Shown: in pieces, positions 42,831 through 51,197 of the stretch
Position numbering within the stretch: position 1 is the stretch's first letter
Layout: each line of letters begins with the position of its first letter
Assembly (NCBI RefSeq): GCF_024662215.1
Contig: NZ_CP096115.1
Span: 868,001 to 932,000 of the forward strand
Length of the DNA: 64,000 nucleotides
Reading direction: 5' to 3'
Origin: Methanoplanus endosymbiosus
Lineage (GTDB): Archaea > Halobacteriota > Methanomicrobia > Methanomicrobiales > Methanomicrobiaceae
The notes under the pieces: model-generated
What the model was told of the DNA's origin: nothing
What the model saw: the letters and a program-made list of their open reading frames with translations, nothing else
Database searches by the model: none
Made by a program: the position numbers and the translations under genes

Positions 42831-44261
42831 TCATATTTCCATGCTGCTCTTCAGTTCCCTGCCTCTTTCAGTCAGCCGGTATTTCTGTAGTCTGCTCTTT
42901 GGCCTATCAGGTATTGTCATCTCAATTAACCCCTCATTCAGAGCAGGGAGGATGTATGCCTTCCGGAAATTTTTAGAGTCTTTTAAACTGAGCTTGTCCT
43001 GAAGTTCATTTCTTGACATCTCACCATTTAAGGCATTTATCATTCTCATCACTTCAGGAGTGACTTGGGGGGTGACATAGGGGGTGACATAGGGGGTGAC
43101 ATAGGGGGTAAAGAAAGTCAGTGTAACATTATGGCCGTCTTCTGACCATTTCGGAAGAGGAAGGCCCGATTCTGTGCATGACTCTCTAATCATTACACTG
43201 CCACGTCCTAACTTTTCCATAAATCCACGGATATACAGAACATGGGCAATATCAGGATTTCTCAGAACTGAGATATGGCCGGTTGAGAGTTTTTCCGGAG
43301 TGACACCTTCAGGAAAAGTGCCGGAGTTTGTAATTTCAAGACGGTCTGGATAAACGTTGACAAAAATCCCTCCTGAAAAACTGCTGTAATCCCGGTGAAC
43401 AAAAGCATTCACAAGTCCTTCACGGATAGCAAAAGGAGGATATAAAGACTCATCCCGGCGTTTCAGATTTCCGGAACTGAAATGTGAAATTGTCTGCGTA
43501 TTCCTTTGAATAAAGCGATATAGATCATCTAAAACAGGCAAAAGAGGCCCTTCAAAAGATTTCATATCATTATATTTATCTCCACCTTTATCTGTGGAAT
43601 AACATGCAGCACGGACACGAATCTGTGGAAATCTCATTGCAGGATTTTTCCCAAAGAGGACATCTCCCCCGTTTGTCAGCCGCCCATATCTGCAAACAGA
43701 AAAATCCTCAAGAATCATGTTCAGATCATTAACAGAACGAAAATTAAAACCGGAACCTGCATCCATTACAGCATTATGGACCTCTGTCAGGTCCAGATCA
43801 TCACCCGGATCTGCTGTTGAAAAACGGCGTTCCCATCTTTCAGGCTCAATCTGTTTTCTGAGGATCATATCCCTGATAATGTCAATATCAGCTTTATCTG
43901 TGGAATTATTTTTCCGGAGATAAAATATATCCCGGAATGAATAGGGGAGATCCTTTCCCGCCGGAACTTCAATTGAGATCACTTTTTTCCCTTCAATATC
44001 GACCGTATCAACTGAAATTAGTGCCTTAGGAGATATTTTTTCCTGAAGTACCTGTACAATATTTCCTGCTCCGGAATCTGAATCATCAACACCAACAATA
44101 TTTCCTGTCTCATCAACACCGCATACAATATAACCACCGGAAGTATTCAGAAAACCGCAGACAGTTTTACCAATAGCGTTGATGTCCTGGCAATCCTTTT
44201 TAAATTCGATATTTTGCCCTTCTCCAAGCATGAGGTAATCTCTGATATTATCCTGAATCAT
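42831..44261 (-). CDS. AlbA-domain ATP-binding transcriptional-regulator-like protein (476 aa)
   Basis: The N-terminal AlbA_2 (Schlafen-type) domain has GEGQNIEFKKDCQDINAIGK, then GGYIVCGVDETGNIVGV; the middle HATPase_c_4 region has IREGLVNAFVHRDYSSF and PDRLEITNSGTFPEGVTPEK; the end is a winged helix (NGEMSRNELQDKLSLKDSKN). Between them is a tandem VTPY repeat (43070-43105; four near-identical 12-base units). Its start overlaps the end of the DUF4062 gene by four bases. AlbA_2 domains bind nucleic acid and occur in antiviral Schlafen-like proteins. The truncated relative is at 4679-5216. Confidence 0.85.
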   Translation of the reverse strand: MIQDNIRDYLMLGEGQNIEFKKDCQDINAIGKTVCGFLNTSGGYIVCGVDETGNIVGVDDSDSGAGNIVQVLQEKISPKALISVDTVDIEGKKVISIEVPAGKDLPYSFRDIFYLRKNNSTDKADIDIIRDMILRKQIEPERWERRFSTADPGDDLDLTEVHNAVMDAGSGFNFRSVNDLNMILEDFSVCRYGRLTNGGDVLFGKNPAMRFPQIRVRAACYSTDKGGDKYNDMKSFEGPLLPVLDDLYRFIQRNTQTISHFSSGNLKRRDESLYPPFAIREGLVNAFVHRDYSSFSGGIFVNVYPDRLEITNSGTFPEGVTPEKLSTGHISVLRNPDIAHVLYIRGFMEKLGRGSVMIRESCTESGLPLPKWSEDGHNVTLTFFTPYVTPYVTPYVTPQVTPEVMRMINALNGEMSRNELQDKLSLKDSKNFRKAYILPALNEGLIEMTIPDRPKSRLQKYRLTERGRELKSSMEI

Positions 44262-44902
44262 GAACTTCCACCACCATTGTGAATAATCCCGGAAACCTCA
44301 TCCGGATCATTAAAATTCTCATTTACAAACGCTTCAACTTCCTGATAACGAAAAAACTGAGCTGTAGCAAAAAGTGCGGCATCATTATCAGAGGTGAACT
44401 TCTGAACCCAGTTGCCCTGCCGGTCAGAAAGGGCGTTTTGGGACAGAATAGCATCTTCATACATATCAATGACACGGAGATCATCTAAAATAATATTTTT
44501 CTTTAAAGAGAGCTTATTCCTGCCATTTTTGCCATCATAACCAAGATTATGAAGCAGTGATCTTGAAAAAACCACATAATCATGAGCAAGCAGCCATCGT
44601 GGTTTATTCAGCTCTATGGCTTTTTTTAGTTCCTGATGTGTAATAGATATTTCATCGCCTTCTTTTCCGGAACCATAATGCGGAGTAATAAGGCCGAGGA
44701 AGAGATCACATTTTGTTACTCCGGCTATACAGTTATCAAAGGCCGAGTGGCTCGAAAATACAGGGAGAGTTCCTTTATGTGACATCCAGACTTCATAACC
44801 AAAACTGGTCAACAATGTATAAATACGGTCAAGAAGTTCTTCAATACCATAAACAGTAGATGAAACCATGATAGTAAGTTTCTTATTATCTTTCATTGCC
44901 AT
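44258..44902 (-). CDS. DUF4062 (TIR-like) protein (214 aa)
   Basis: It starts KKLTIMVSSTVYGIEELLDR and contains TLPVFSSHSAFDNCIAGVTK then CDLFLGLITPHYGSG and ISITHQELKKAIELNKPRW, the DUF4062 pattern, a TIR/Rossmann-like fold. A Glu in ITHQEL lies where nucleotide-binding relatives have their active residue. It is the first gene of a two-gene unit with the AlbA-domain gene (ATGA overlap). DUF4062 proteins are commonly found with NTPases and in defence settings; an NAD-cleaving or signalling role is possible but unproven. Confidence 0.8.
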   Translation of the reverse strand: MAMKDNKKLTIMVSSTVYGIEELLDRIYTLLTSFGYEVWMSHKGTLPVFSSHSAFDNCIAGVTKCDLFLGLITPHYGSGKEGDEISITHQELKKAIELNKPRWLLAHDYVVFSRSLLHNLGYDGKNGRNKLSLKKNIILDDLRVIDMYEDAILSQNALSDRQGNWVQKFTSDNDAALFATAQFFRYQEVEAFVNENFNDPDEVSGIIHNGGGSS

Positions 44903-45246
44903 TTATCAACCTCCGTTTATTACTGCAAAATATCCTTATGAATCTCCGTCACTGTACCCTGTTAAATTCAGAACTTATCTTATCCACCGAACCAGACAGC
45001 CAGATATTGTAGATTAAGATTTTAATTTATATATTAACTGTCATCAGTTATAACTCTCAATGAATATTATCTGTCCGGTAGTTTTACGGTTGAAGTTGTT
45101 TTCACATTCTGAAGCAGAAATATTTACACTCATTCATTGTAATAAATTATATTTTCAGATTTTGATCAGGTTTATCTTTATTCCACAGATAAACTGTAAC
45201 GTAGCGAACAGAGAACTATAACAATGAAGACCGGAACAAAAACAGG
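44903..45246. other. intergenic region left of E2
   Basis: No gene is seen here. It should contain the promoter of the DUF4062/AlbA pair on the reverse strand. A perfect palindrome, TAACTG TCAT CAGTTA, lies at 45035-45050 and could be a regulator site. Confidence 0.4.
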
Positions 45247-45266
45247 AGAGCCGCTGGGGGGACTTG
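45247..45266. other. attL of element E2
   Basis: These 20 bases equal 58654-58673 and correspond to the last part of the tRNA-Thr gene (acceptor and half of the T arm) plus two bases beyond. The match ends on both sides (G/A before, C/A after). Confidence 0.9.
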
Positions 45267-45298
45267 CTCAAAATGTTCATATCCCCTGAAGTAGATTA

Positions 45299-46519
45299 AT
45301 GATTATGGCAAACCAAACCTTCCACCATCAAGAAAAGCCAAATTATCATGAAGAATTACTAAACAAGGCTTTAGAATCAGGCAAGCTTCTTCAGGAAGAT
45401 TACATTATCATTAAAAAATTCATAAATTCCAAATCGGTTTCCCGGTTAAGAAGGGTAAAACTTGTTCAAACTCTCATATCATGGAGAAAGTTCTTCCAGG
45501 TATCTTTCCTTGATGCAGATATTGACGATCTTCATATAGCAAAAAACAACATGGAATCTTATACTAAAGAAGATGGAAATCCATTCTCTAAAAATACAAA
45601 AAATGATTATATCAAGATTCTTAAGACTTTTTACAGATGGCTTATAGGGCGTAATCTTACTGAAATAACCCTTCAGAACATGCAGGAAATTAAAGCGCCG
45701 GGCATGGATTATAACACAACGCAGCCGGAAGAACTCTTAACATTTGATGAAATATCAAAGATTGTCAGTGTATGCAAGTCACACAGGGATAAGGCAATTA
45801 TTTTCATTTTGTATGAAACAGGCGCAAGGATAAAGGAATTGTGTTTCCTAAAATGGAAAGATGTTCATTTTGAAGAGAACGGAACTATCAGCCTTAAAAT
45901 ACTGAATTCCAAGAATGAGAAGGAAGCATATAGACATGGCCGGGTAATTATGGGAACTGAATATCTGGCAGCATGGAGAAATAATTATTTTGGCTTTGAT
46001 GCAACTGGGGAAAATTATGTTTTTATCACTTCCGGAGGCAAACCACTTGAATACAGAGCAGCATCTCAGATAATTACCAGAGCAGGAAAAAGAGCGGGTA
46101 TAAGAAAGAGGGTTCATCCTCATTTGTTCAGGAAGAGCAGAATAACACAGCTTGTTAGAGAAAATTACCAAGAGTCTGTGATAAAACAGATGATGTGGGG
46201 AAATTTAAACACTGATATGTTTCAGGTTTATGTGAAACTTAGTAGTGATGATATCGACAAAGAGATTTACAGAAAATCCGGAATGGAACTTCCGGAAGAA
46301 GACGAAAAAAAATCACACCTCCCGAAACAGTGTAAATTCTGTTTTGCCATGAATTCCCCAGCAAGCAAATTTTGTCATATGTGCGCTAAACCATTGACAC
46401 AGGAAGCTGCACAACAACAGGCAAAAATAACTGATGAACTTCACCGGATGCAGAAGGAAGACCCGGCAAAGTTACAGGAACTTATGATTCAGATGATTTC
46501 ACGGGTTGGGATGTCTTAA
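45299..46519 (+). CDS. int: tyrosine recombinase (integrase) of E2 with C-terminal zinc ribbon
   Basis: A 406-residue integrase with the catalytic Arg in YETGARIKELCFLKW, the HxxR box in HPHLFRKSRITQLV and the Tyr in MFQVYVKLSS. Two CxxC pairs (PKQCKFCFAM and KFCHMCAK) form the C-terminal zinc ribbon, as in the E1 integrase. The N-terminal core-binding domain (about 20-140) is helical. It starts 32 bases inside attL. Its 3' end overlaps the convergent gene at 46482 by 38 bases. It catalyses recombination at the tRNA-Thr site. Confidence 0.95.
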   Translation: MIMANQTFHHQEKPNYHEELLNKALESGKLLQEDYIIIKKFINSKSVSRLRRVKLVQTLISWRKFFQVSFLDADIDDLHIAKNNMESYTKEDGNPFSKNTKNDYIKILKTFYRWLIGRNLTEITLQNMQEIKAPGMDYNTTQPEELLTFDEISKIVSVCKSHRDKAIIFILYETGARIKELCFLKWKDVHFEENGTISLKILNSKNEKEAYRHGRVIMGTEYLAAWRNNYFGFDATGENYVFITSGGKPLEYRAASQIITRAGKRAGIRKRVHPHLFRKSRITQLVRENYQESVIKQMMWGNLNTDMFQVYVKLSSDDIDKEIYRKSGMELPEEDEKKSHLPKQCKFCFAMNSPASKFCHMCAKPLTQEAAQQQAKITDELHRMQKEDPAKLQELMIQMISRVGMS

Positions 46520-47417
46520 AATCCACACTGACATTTATATCATATTTTTTATCAATATCCGACATCCAAACGAAAAAAGCCTTATATTCTTCTGATTTTT
46601 TAATTAACCATTCTGAAAACATTTTTTCCCAGACAGGGGTTTCAAGGACAATTTTATAAATCTCTCCCATGCAGTCAACACCAGGCACAGCTGCACAATC
46701 CATCATACTTTTAGATTCAAAAATCACGCCAAAGAATTCATCAATTAAGCAGGGATTGAAATTATTTACCATTCTAATGTCTGATAATTCACCGACAATA
46801 GCAAGACGTTTGTTCCTCACATCAATCCTCTGAATTAACCGCTCAATAGCTATTTTCAGAGCCAGGAAACAGTAACCATGCCAGATATTCGCCGCCCATT
46901 TTTCTTTGTTCTGTGACACGCCGGCTTTTTTAAATAAGCCTGATAATTTATCCCAATCATCAGGCGATAAAGCATCGACCATACTTTGAAGTTGTTTGTC
47001 ATTGTTTAGCAGAAGAGCGAAGTTTTCAAAAACCTCTGGTGACAATTCCGACCAGATAGCCATTATCTTAAGATAAAAGTCAGAATCAATTGGGCTGAAT
47101 ATATTGCCGGCTTTTACTGAGAGAGATTTATCTAAAGCACGATTAAAATATGTTAGAACTCCAAGGAATGTAGGACCATAATAATATTTTTCCTTCCCGT
47201 TTTCACCAATTTCAGTTCTTTTGTGTTCAACCAAATTATCTTTTAAAAGAATTTTTATGTAATTGTGATGTGCTGTGTAAGTTCTGTTATATGGGTCATT
47301 TTTTTGCAAATCATAAACAGTATTCTGACCATTTTCTACAAGAAAATTTAATTCGTTCTCTAAAGCGTCAGCACGCAATTTTTTCAGAGGTTTTTTTTCC
47401 TTAACCATATCACACAC
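46482..47417 (-). CDS. winged-helix-like regulator candidate (311 aa)
   Basis: The first 110 residues look like a winged helix (ALENELNFLVENGQNTVYDL, HHNYIKILLKDNLVEHKRTE, YYYGPTFLGVLTYFNRAL). The rest is helical and unrecognised (DALSPDDWDKLSGLFKKAGV), ending in a polar tail. It is divergent from the AbrB-like gene at 47569 across a spacer with repeated ATCACCCAT. The arrangement fits a regulator of E2's left part. E1 has no homologue. Confidence 0.65.
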   Translation of the reverse strand: MCDMVKEKKPLKKLRADALENELNFLVENGQNTVYDLQKNDPYNRTYTAHHNYIKILLKDNLVEHKRTEIGENGKEKYYYGPTFLGVLTYFNRALDKSLSVKAGNIFSPIDSDFYLKIMAIWSELSPEVFENFALLLNNDKQLQSMVDALSPDDWDKLSGLFKKAGVSQNKEKWAANIWHGYCFLALKIAIERLIQRIDVRNKRLAIVGELSDIRMVNNFNPCLIDEFFGVIFESKSMMDCAAVPGVDCMGEIYKIVLETPVWEKMFSEWLIKKSEEYKAFFVWMSDIDKKYDINVSVDFKTSQPVKSSES

Positions 47418-47568
47418 CGGATATGTAAAATGTACATGATATATTATAAAATCATATGCTTTTTGTTATATACCACACAGAGAAGATGTTTTTGTTACAG
47501 TATAAATCACCCATGATATAGTATATCACCCATTTTAGATAGGATTATATAGTTTACTTGCGTATTTT
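47418..47568. promoter_or_regulatory. divergent promoter region with repeated ATCACCCAT
   Basis: ATCACCCAT occurs at about 47507-47515 and 47526-47534 (19 bases apart), between the starts of the winged-helix gene and the AbrB-like gene. AT-rich TATA-like DNA (TTATATA) is on both sides. The spaced direct repeat suggests an operator for one of the two neighbours. Confidence 0.5.
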
Positions 47569-47826
47569 ATGATCATGGAACGATTTGTGAATGTGCTTAA
47601 ATGTTATAAAAATGGTGGTTCTGTTGTTGTGCGGATACCAAAAGAGATTTGCACAACAGTGAAAATAAACGCAGGAGATAGATGGATTATGAAAATAGAC
47701 GAATCTAACAGATTAATTTTGGAAAAACTTGAATTTCAGGAGATGGCAACCAAACCTTCCACAGTGACGGGAGCCATCCCCCAGCGCCAACAGGTTACTA
47801 ATTCAGTAATCCAGGAGGCATTATAA
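47569..47826 (+). CDS. AbrB/MazE-like DNA-binding protein (85 aa)
   Basis: The first 50 residues form a swapped-hairpin AbrB domain (CYKNGGSVVVRIPKEICTTV then KINAGDRWIMKIDES); the C-terminal part is polar with QRQQVTNSV. It is different in sequence from the other AbrB-like protein of E2 at 53049. Its stop is directly followed by the next start (TAAATG), so it leads an operon. Likely a regulator of the left operon. Confidence 0.75.
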   Translation: MIMERFVNVLKCYKNGGSVVVRIPKEICTTVKINAGDRWIMKIDESNRLILEKLEFQEMATKPSTVTGAIPQRQQVTNSVIQEAL

Positions 47827-47997
47827 ATGATGCTTCACCAGCCAAAATACTTATCGAAGTTCCTATACACTGACCGGGAGACAATTAACAGCTTGCCATT
47901 TATGGAAAAGATGATGGCTGAATTCTTAATCGAGGTCGGGGATATCATTTTAAACGAAGAAGAGCAGAAACAGAATTTTGGGAGGGTTGCCAATTGA
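47827..47997 (+). CDS. small hypothetical protein (56 aa)
   Basis: A 56-residue protein, MMLHQPKYLSKFLYTDRETI, NSLPFMEKMMAEFLIEVGDI and ILNEEEQKQNFGRVAN, helical and acidic. It starts right after the stop of the AbrB-like gene, and its stop overlaps the TTG start of the next gene. The tight packing supports it as a real gene despite its size. Function unknown. Confidence 0.55.
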   Translation: MMLHQPKYLSKFLYTDRETINSLPFMEKMMAEFLIEVGDIILNEEEQKQNFGRVAN

Positions 47998-48260
47998 ATC
48001 AGCAACACACAACACCAAACTTTAGGCAGGATTTTATTTATCTTAAAAATATAAATAAGCTTTGTCGTAATTCCGGATTTATTAAACCGGATGGTGATAA
48101 AAATATTTTATTTTGCAGCTTGATGCAGCATCTTGCTATAAGAATCCGGAACAAAAACGCCTTATTTGAAATTGCTGTTAATTTTAACCGGATTTGTCTG
48201 AAAAACGAATTTAAGAAACAATTTGTTTTTGATGTTGTTTATGCGGGGTACAGTAGATGA
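47994..48260 (+). CDS. small hypothetical protein (88 aa)
   Basis: An 88-residue protein starting at TTG (47994) with several cysteines (NKLCRNSGFIKPDGDKNILF then CSLMQHLAIRIRNK). It overlaps the gene before and the gene after by four bases each (ATGA type at 48257). Translation coupling places it in the operon leading to the helicase. No known family. Confidence 0.6.
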   Translation: MNQQHTTPNFRQDFIYLKNINKLCRNSGFIKPDGDKNILFCSLMQHLAIRIRNKNALFEIAVNFNRICLKNEFKKQFVFDVVYAGYSR

Positions 48261-49156
48261 CCTCCGGGCAAACATCAACCGGAATTGTTCCACTCCTTTC
48301 TGACTTGGAGATAGAAATTTGTGCCAAAGATTGTGGAGGCTGGTCAACGGTAATTACCCAAAAGGGGATTACCGTTGCAAAGGAAGACACGAAAACGGAA
48401 CCCTGGGTTCAGACTGAGATTGTAAAAAAACTTTCGAAGCAGGTTGGCAATAAAACAGCATACAAGTCTGGAGCAATCCAAGACGCAATATCACAGTATT
48501 TTGAAGAGTTCAAAGCATCAGACGATGGGAAAGCCCTGTTGTCGGAACCTGCAAGAAAAGTAATTGAGGAAACTGAGGCGGTTATCTGGGAAACAAGCGA
48601 CCCACCCATCATTAGGATAATTTTAAAATCGGGCGATGAGTGGATATTTAAAATTTCGGAGTTGGCATCACCACAACCAAAAAACCTTAACAGTAAGTGG
48701 CTGGAGACATACGAGGGGGTTTTATATGCTACAACAAAAGATTTTAGTCGTTGTATCGAGTTCTGGTTAGAAATTAAGCAGAAAATCGAGGTATTTGAGG
48801 ATATACCCGAATTTGAAAATGTTTTGCGTGATTTACGACTTGAAATTTCACAATGCACAATATCAGATGACAGAAAAAAAATTCAGCAGGAAGGATGGGT
48901 AAGAATTGGTGAAAATATTGTTGTCGCCCCGTTCAAGATTCTTGAATTTCTTGAAAAACACGGGAAGGGCAGCAATGATAGAGCGAGGTTTTCAAAGTTT
49001 ATGAGAAAGTCGGGATTTATGATAAAAAATACCTCTCCTTTACGCATAGATAACGAAATAATTAGAGCATGGTTTTTAAACGATAAAATCCTTCTAAAAA
49101 ATACATCTTCCATGGATAGTGTGGAAGATATTTCATCAGTTGATGGGGTGGTGTAA
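48257..49156 (+). CDS. unidentified protein (299 aa) upstream of the iteron array
   Basis: A 299-residue protein with no recognised domain. Readable parts: WSTVITQKGITVAKEDTKTE, YKSGAIQDAISQYFEEFKAS, a beta segment IIRIILKSGDEWIFKISELA, and a possible winged helix at the end (KILEFLEKHGKGSNDRARFS then KFMRKSGFMIKN). It lies directly before the iteron array and the helicase, where plasmids usually encode an initiator or accessory DNA-binding protein. That role is inference from position only. Confidence 0.65.
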   Translation: MTSGQTSTGIVPLLSDLEIEICAKDCGGWSTVITQKGITVAKEDTKTEPWVQTEIVKKLSKQVGNKTAYKSGAIQDAISQYFEEFKASDDGKALLSEPARKVIEETEAVIWETSDPPIIRIILKSGDEWIFKISELASPQPKNLNSKWLETYEGVLYATTKDFSRCIEFWLEIKQKIEVFEDIPEFENVLRDLRLEISQCTISDDRKKIQQEGWVRIGENIVVAPFKILEFLEKHGKGSNDRARFSKFMRKSGFMIKNTSPLRIDNEIIRAWFLNDKILLKNTSSMDSVEDISSVDGVV

Positions 49157-49480
49157 ATGTATCGGGTACATCTATGTATCGCGTGCGAGGGATATGTAGT
49201 CGCGAAAAAAAAGACAACACAAAACTACCCGTTACACCCGTTACACCAGTTACATAAAAGTAGAATATGCCAAAATACCTGTGAATGGACGGAAAAAGCA
49301 CAGAATAAAGATTTTTTTGTAACGGGGGTAAGGGGTGCAGTCCGTTACATCCGTTACAAAGGCTCTGTGCCCTGTTTAGGGGAAATAAGAAAACTTCTGT
49401 CTGAAAAAAAGTGTTTGATATTCACACGCACGCGATATAAAGGCAAAATAATATCAGGTGGTTTCTGTTATGGGTGCTGA
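49157..49480 (+). CDS. uncertain reading frame across the iteron array (107 aa)
   Basis: The frame starts immediately after the stop of the 299-residue gene (TAAATG) and ends just inside the helicase gene. The product has several cysteines (LCIACEG, ICQNTCEW), but its low-complexity part (YPLHPLHQLH) is simply the translation of the 9-bp iterons. Coupling on both sides supports translation; the repeat content argues that the DNA function came first. It may not encode a useful protein. Confidence 0.35.
   Translation: MYRVHLCIACEGYVVAKKKTTQNYPLHPLHQLHKSRICQNTCEWTEKAQNKDFFVTGVRGAVRYIRYKGSVPCLGEIRKLLSEKKCLIFTRTRYKGKIISGGFCYGC
49228..49358. repeat. array of six 9-bp iterons, candidate E2 replication origin
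   Basis: The consensus YCCGTTACA occurs in tandem at 49228-49236, 49237-49245 and 49246-49254 (the third reads CCAGTTACA), reversed at 49318-49326, and again at 49341-49349 and 49350-49358. Outside, an 11-bp inverted pair TATCGCGTGCG is near 49176 and 49430. Spaced iterons just before helicase and primase genes are typical of plasmid-type origins. Confidence 0.65.
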
Positions 49481-51197
49481 TGTAATCCGTTGGTTAGGTG
49501 GTCCAGGGTCTGGAAAAACTTATCAGTTGCTAAATTTCATTCGTGATGAACTGGATTCAGACTTTCGTGTAGCAGACATTCAGGCAATGACCTTTTCAAA
49601 ATCCCAGGCTGTTGATATGGGTCTTCGGATGCTCTCTGAAGGAATTGTTCGGGATAAAAAAACGGCAAAGCGACAATGCAGCACTATTCACAGTGTAGCA
49701 TTCCGGGCATGCCGGGAAGCCGGGATTATAGAATCCTCTGAACAGATAATTCAGCTGAATAATTCAGATGCAGATGAAAACCATCATTACAAGGATTTTG
49801 CTGAAAAAAACAACCTTAATTTCAGTTTCAAGAATCAACCCCTGACTGAAGAGGACGATGTCGAAAAAAATCAGCAACCAGGGAATGAACTATTTCAGAT
49901 ATCGGGGTTTTTGACAGCAAGCCTGTTACCCCCCGGTGAATGGCGAACTGCTGCACACCACATGACACTAAAAAACCCTGAATGTATGATTTTTTCCGGT
50001 GAAGAAAATATCCGGGCATGGCTGGAATTTAAAACAGAGAGAGAACTTTTTGAGCATGACGATTATGTAAAAGCAGCCCTTGACCGAGAACTTCCACCAC
50101 CGGGACCGGTTCTTGTGGTCGATGAATATCAGGATGTATCACCCCTTCAGCATGCGTTAATCCGGTCCTGGATAGAGCACCCTGACACAGAACGGGTATA
50201 TCTGGCAGGAGACCCCGACCAGTCGATATATGGTTTCCGTGGATGTTCTCCGGAACTCTTCCGGAATATACCTGCAACTGACAAGGGTGCAGGCGGGGTT
50301 TATGGAACTCCGGTTTCCAGAAGATGCCCTATATCCATAGTTCAGCAGGCAGAAAGGATCCTTCAGCATGAACCAAACATTCAGCCAACCCCTGAACGTC
50401 AGGGTCAGGTAATCCGGGTTAACGCATATTCTTCAGAAAAATTAGCTCAATATGTGGAAGCTGCGGTTCTTCTGGCACGGAAGTGTAAACCGGAAAATCC
50501 ACAAATCTATATTTTAAGCCGTTTCAGGCAGCAGGCTGATAAAATTGCATTTCGTTTATCTGAACAGGGGGTTCCATGCAGCAGCATAAAACCAGACCGG
50601 ATAAAGTATTGGTTAAAATTAGAAGTTGGGGCCAAAAAACCCTATTCATCCGACACAATCGAACCTTATTCCCTTCTAAAAGGGATGATGAAATATCAGT
50701 CCGGTTCAGCCATAGATACGATATCTGAATCAGAGGCTGTAAACCTCGTTAAGGCCACAATGGCAAATCCAGCAAGAAAACACATTGTAACCCGGTTTAA
50801 GAAGATAACATCAATCAGACCTCTTAGGGTAGGGGATGTTATTGATAATGCCAAAAAACTCCCCCAGGACAACAGTTTATATGAAAAATTAAACCTCCGC
50901 CCGTGGTTGGTTAATCAAATCAGAAAAGGGGTTGAAGCAGAAAGGCAGCGTGGTTTTTCAATCAACCCCAATCAGGTAAAGGTTGATACAATCCACCAGT
51001 CAAAAGGTCTTGAAGCCCCCGTCGTATTTCTTCACACCGGACACAGCCGGGAACGGATACAGCAGCTGATAAACCCTGAACGCATGGGAGAAGAGAGGCG
51101 GGTTTACTTTGTCGGAGCCACACGGGCATCCCATAAACTGATTTATCTGGATTACGGGCAAAAACCCGCCGTTCCAATCCTGGGAGGTGTATTATGA
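49470..51197 (+). CDS. UvrD/PcrA-like superfamily 1 helicase
   Basis: I prefer the ATG at 49470 because AGGTGG lies at the right distance before it; a GTG at 49458 is possible. The product of about 575 residues has motif I WLGGPGSGKTYQLL, the DExx-type motif II VVDEYQDVSPLQ, motif III-like LAGDPDQSIYGFRG, motif V-like DTIHQSKGLEAPVVFLH and motif VI YFVGATRASHKL. These are the marks of 3'-5' DNA helicases that unwind replication intermediates. It overlaps the primase gene by four bases, so both form the replication module of E2 in place of the E1 primase-polymerase. Confidence 0.9.
   Translation: MGADVIRWLGGPGSGKTYQLLNFIRDELDSDFRVADIQAMTFSKSQAVDMGLRMLSEGIVRDKKTAKRQCSTIHSVAFRACREAGIIESSEQIIQLNNSDADENHHYKDFAEKNNLNFSFKNQPLTEEDDVEKNQQPGNELFQISGFLTASLLPPGEWRTAAHHMTLKNPECMIFSGEENIRAWLEFKTERELFEHDDYVKAALDRELPPPGPVLVVDEYQDVSPLQHALIRSWIEHPDTERVYLAGDPDQSIYGFRGCSPELFRNIPATDKGAGGVYGTPVSRRCPISIVQQAERILQHEPNIQPTPERQGQVIRVNAYSSEKLAQYVEAAVLLARKCKPENPQIYILSRFRQQADKIAFRLSEQGVPCSSIKPDRIKYWLKLEVGAKKPYSSDTIEPYSLLKGMMKYQSGSAIDTISESEAVNLVKATMANPARKHIVTRFKKITSIRPLRVGDVIDNAKKLPQDNSLYEKLNLRPWLVNQIRKGVEAERQRGFSINPNQVKVDTIHQSKGLEAPVVFLHTGHSRERIQQLINPERMGEERRVYFVGATRASHKLIYLDYGQKPAVPILGGVL

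Noticed and set aside
49228-49358. CRISPR-like repeats in E2
   Set aside because: The units are only 9 bp, partly contiguous and partly reversed, without regular spacers; they fit iterons, not a CRISPR array.
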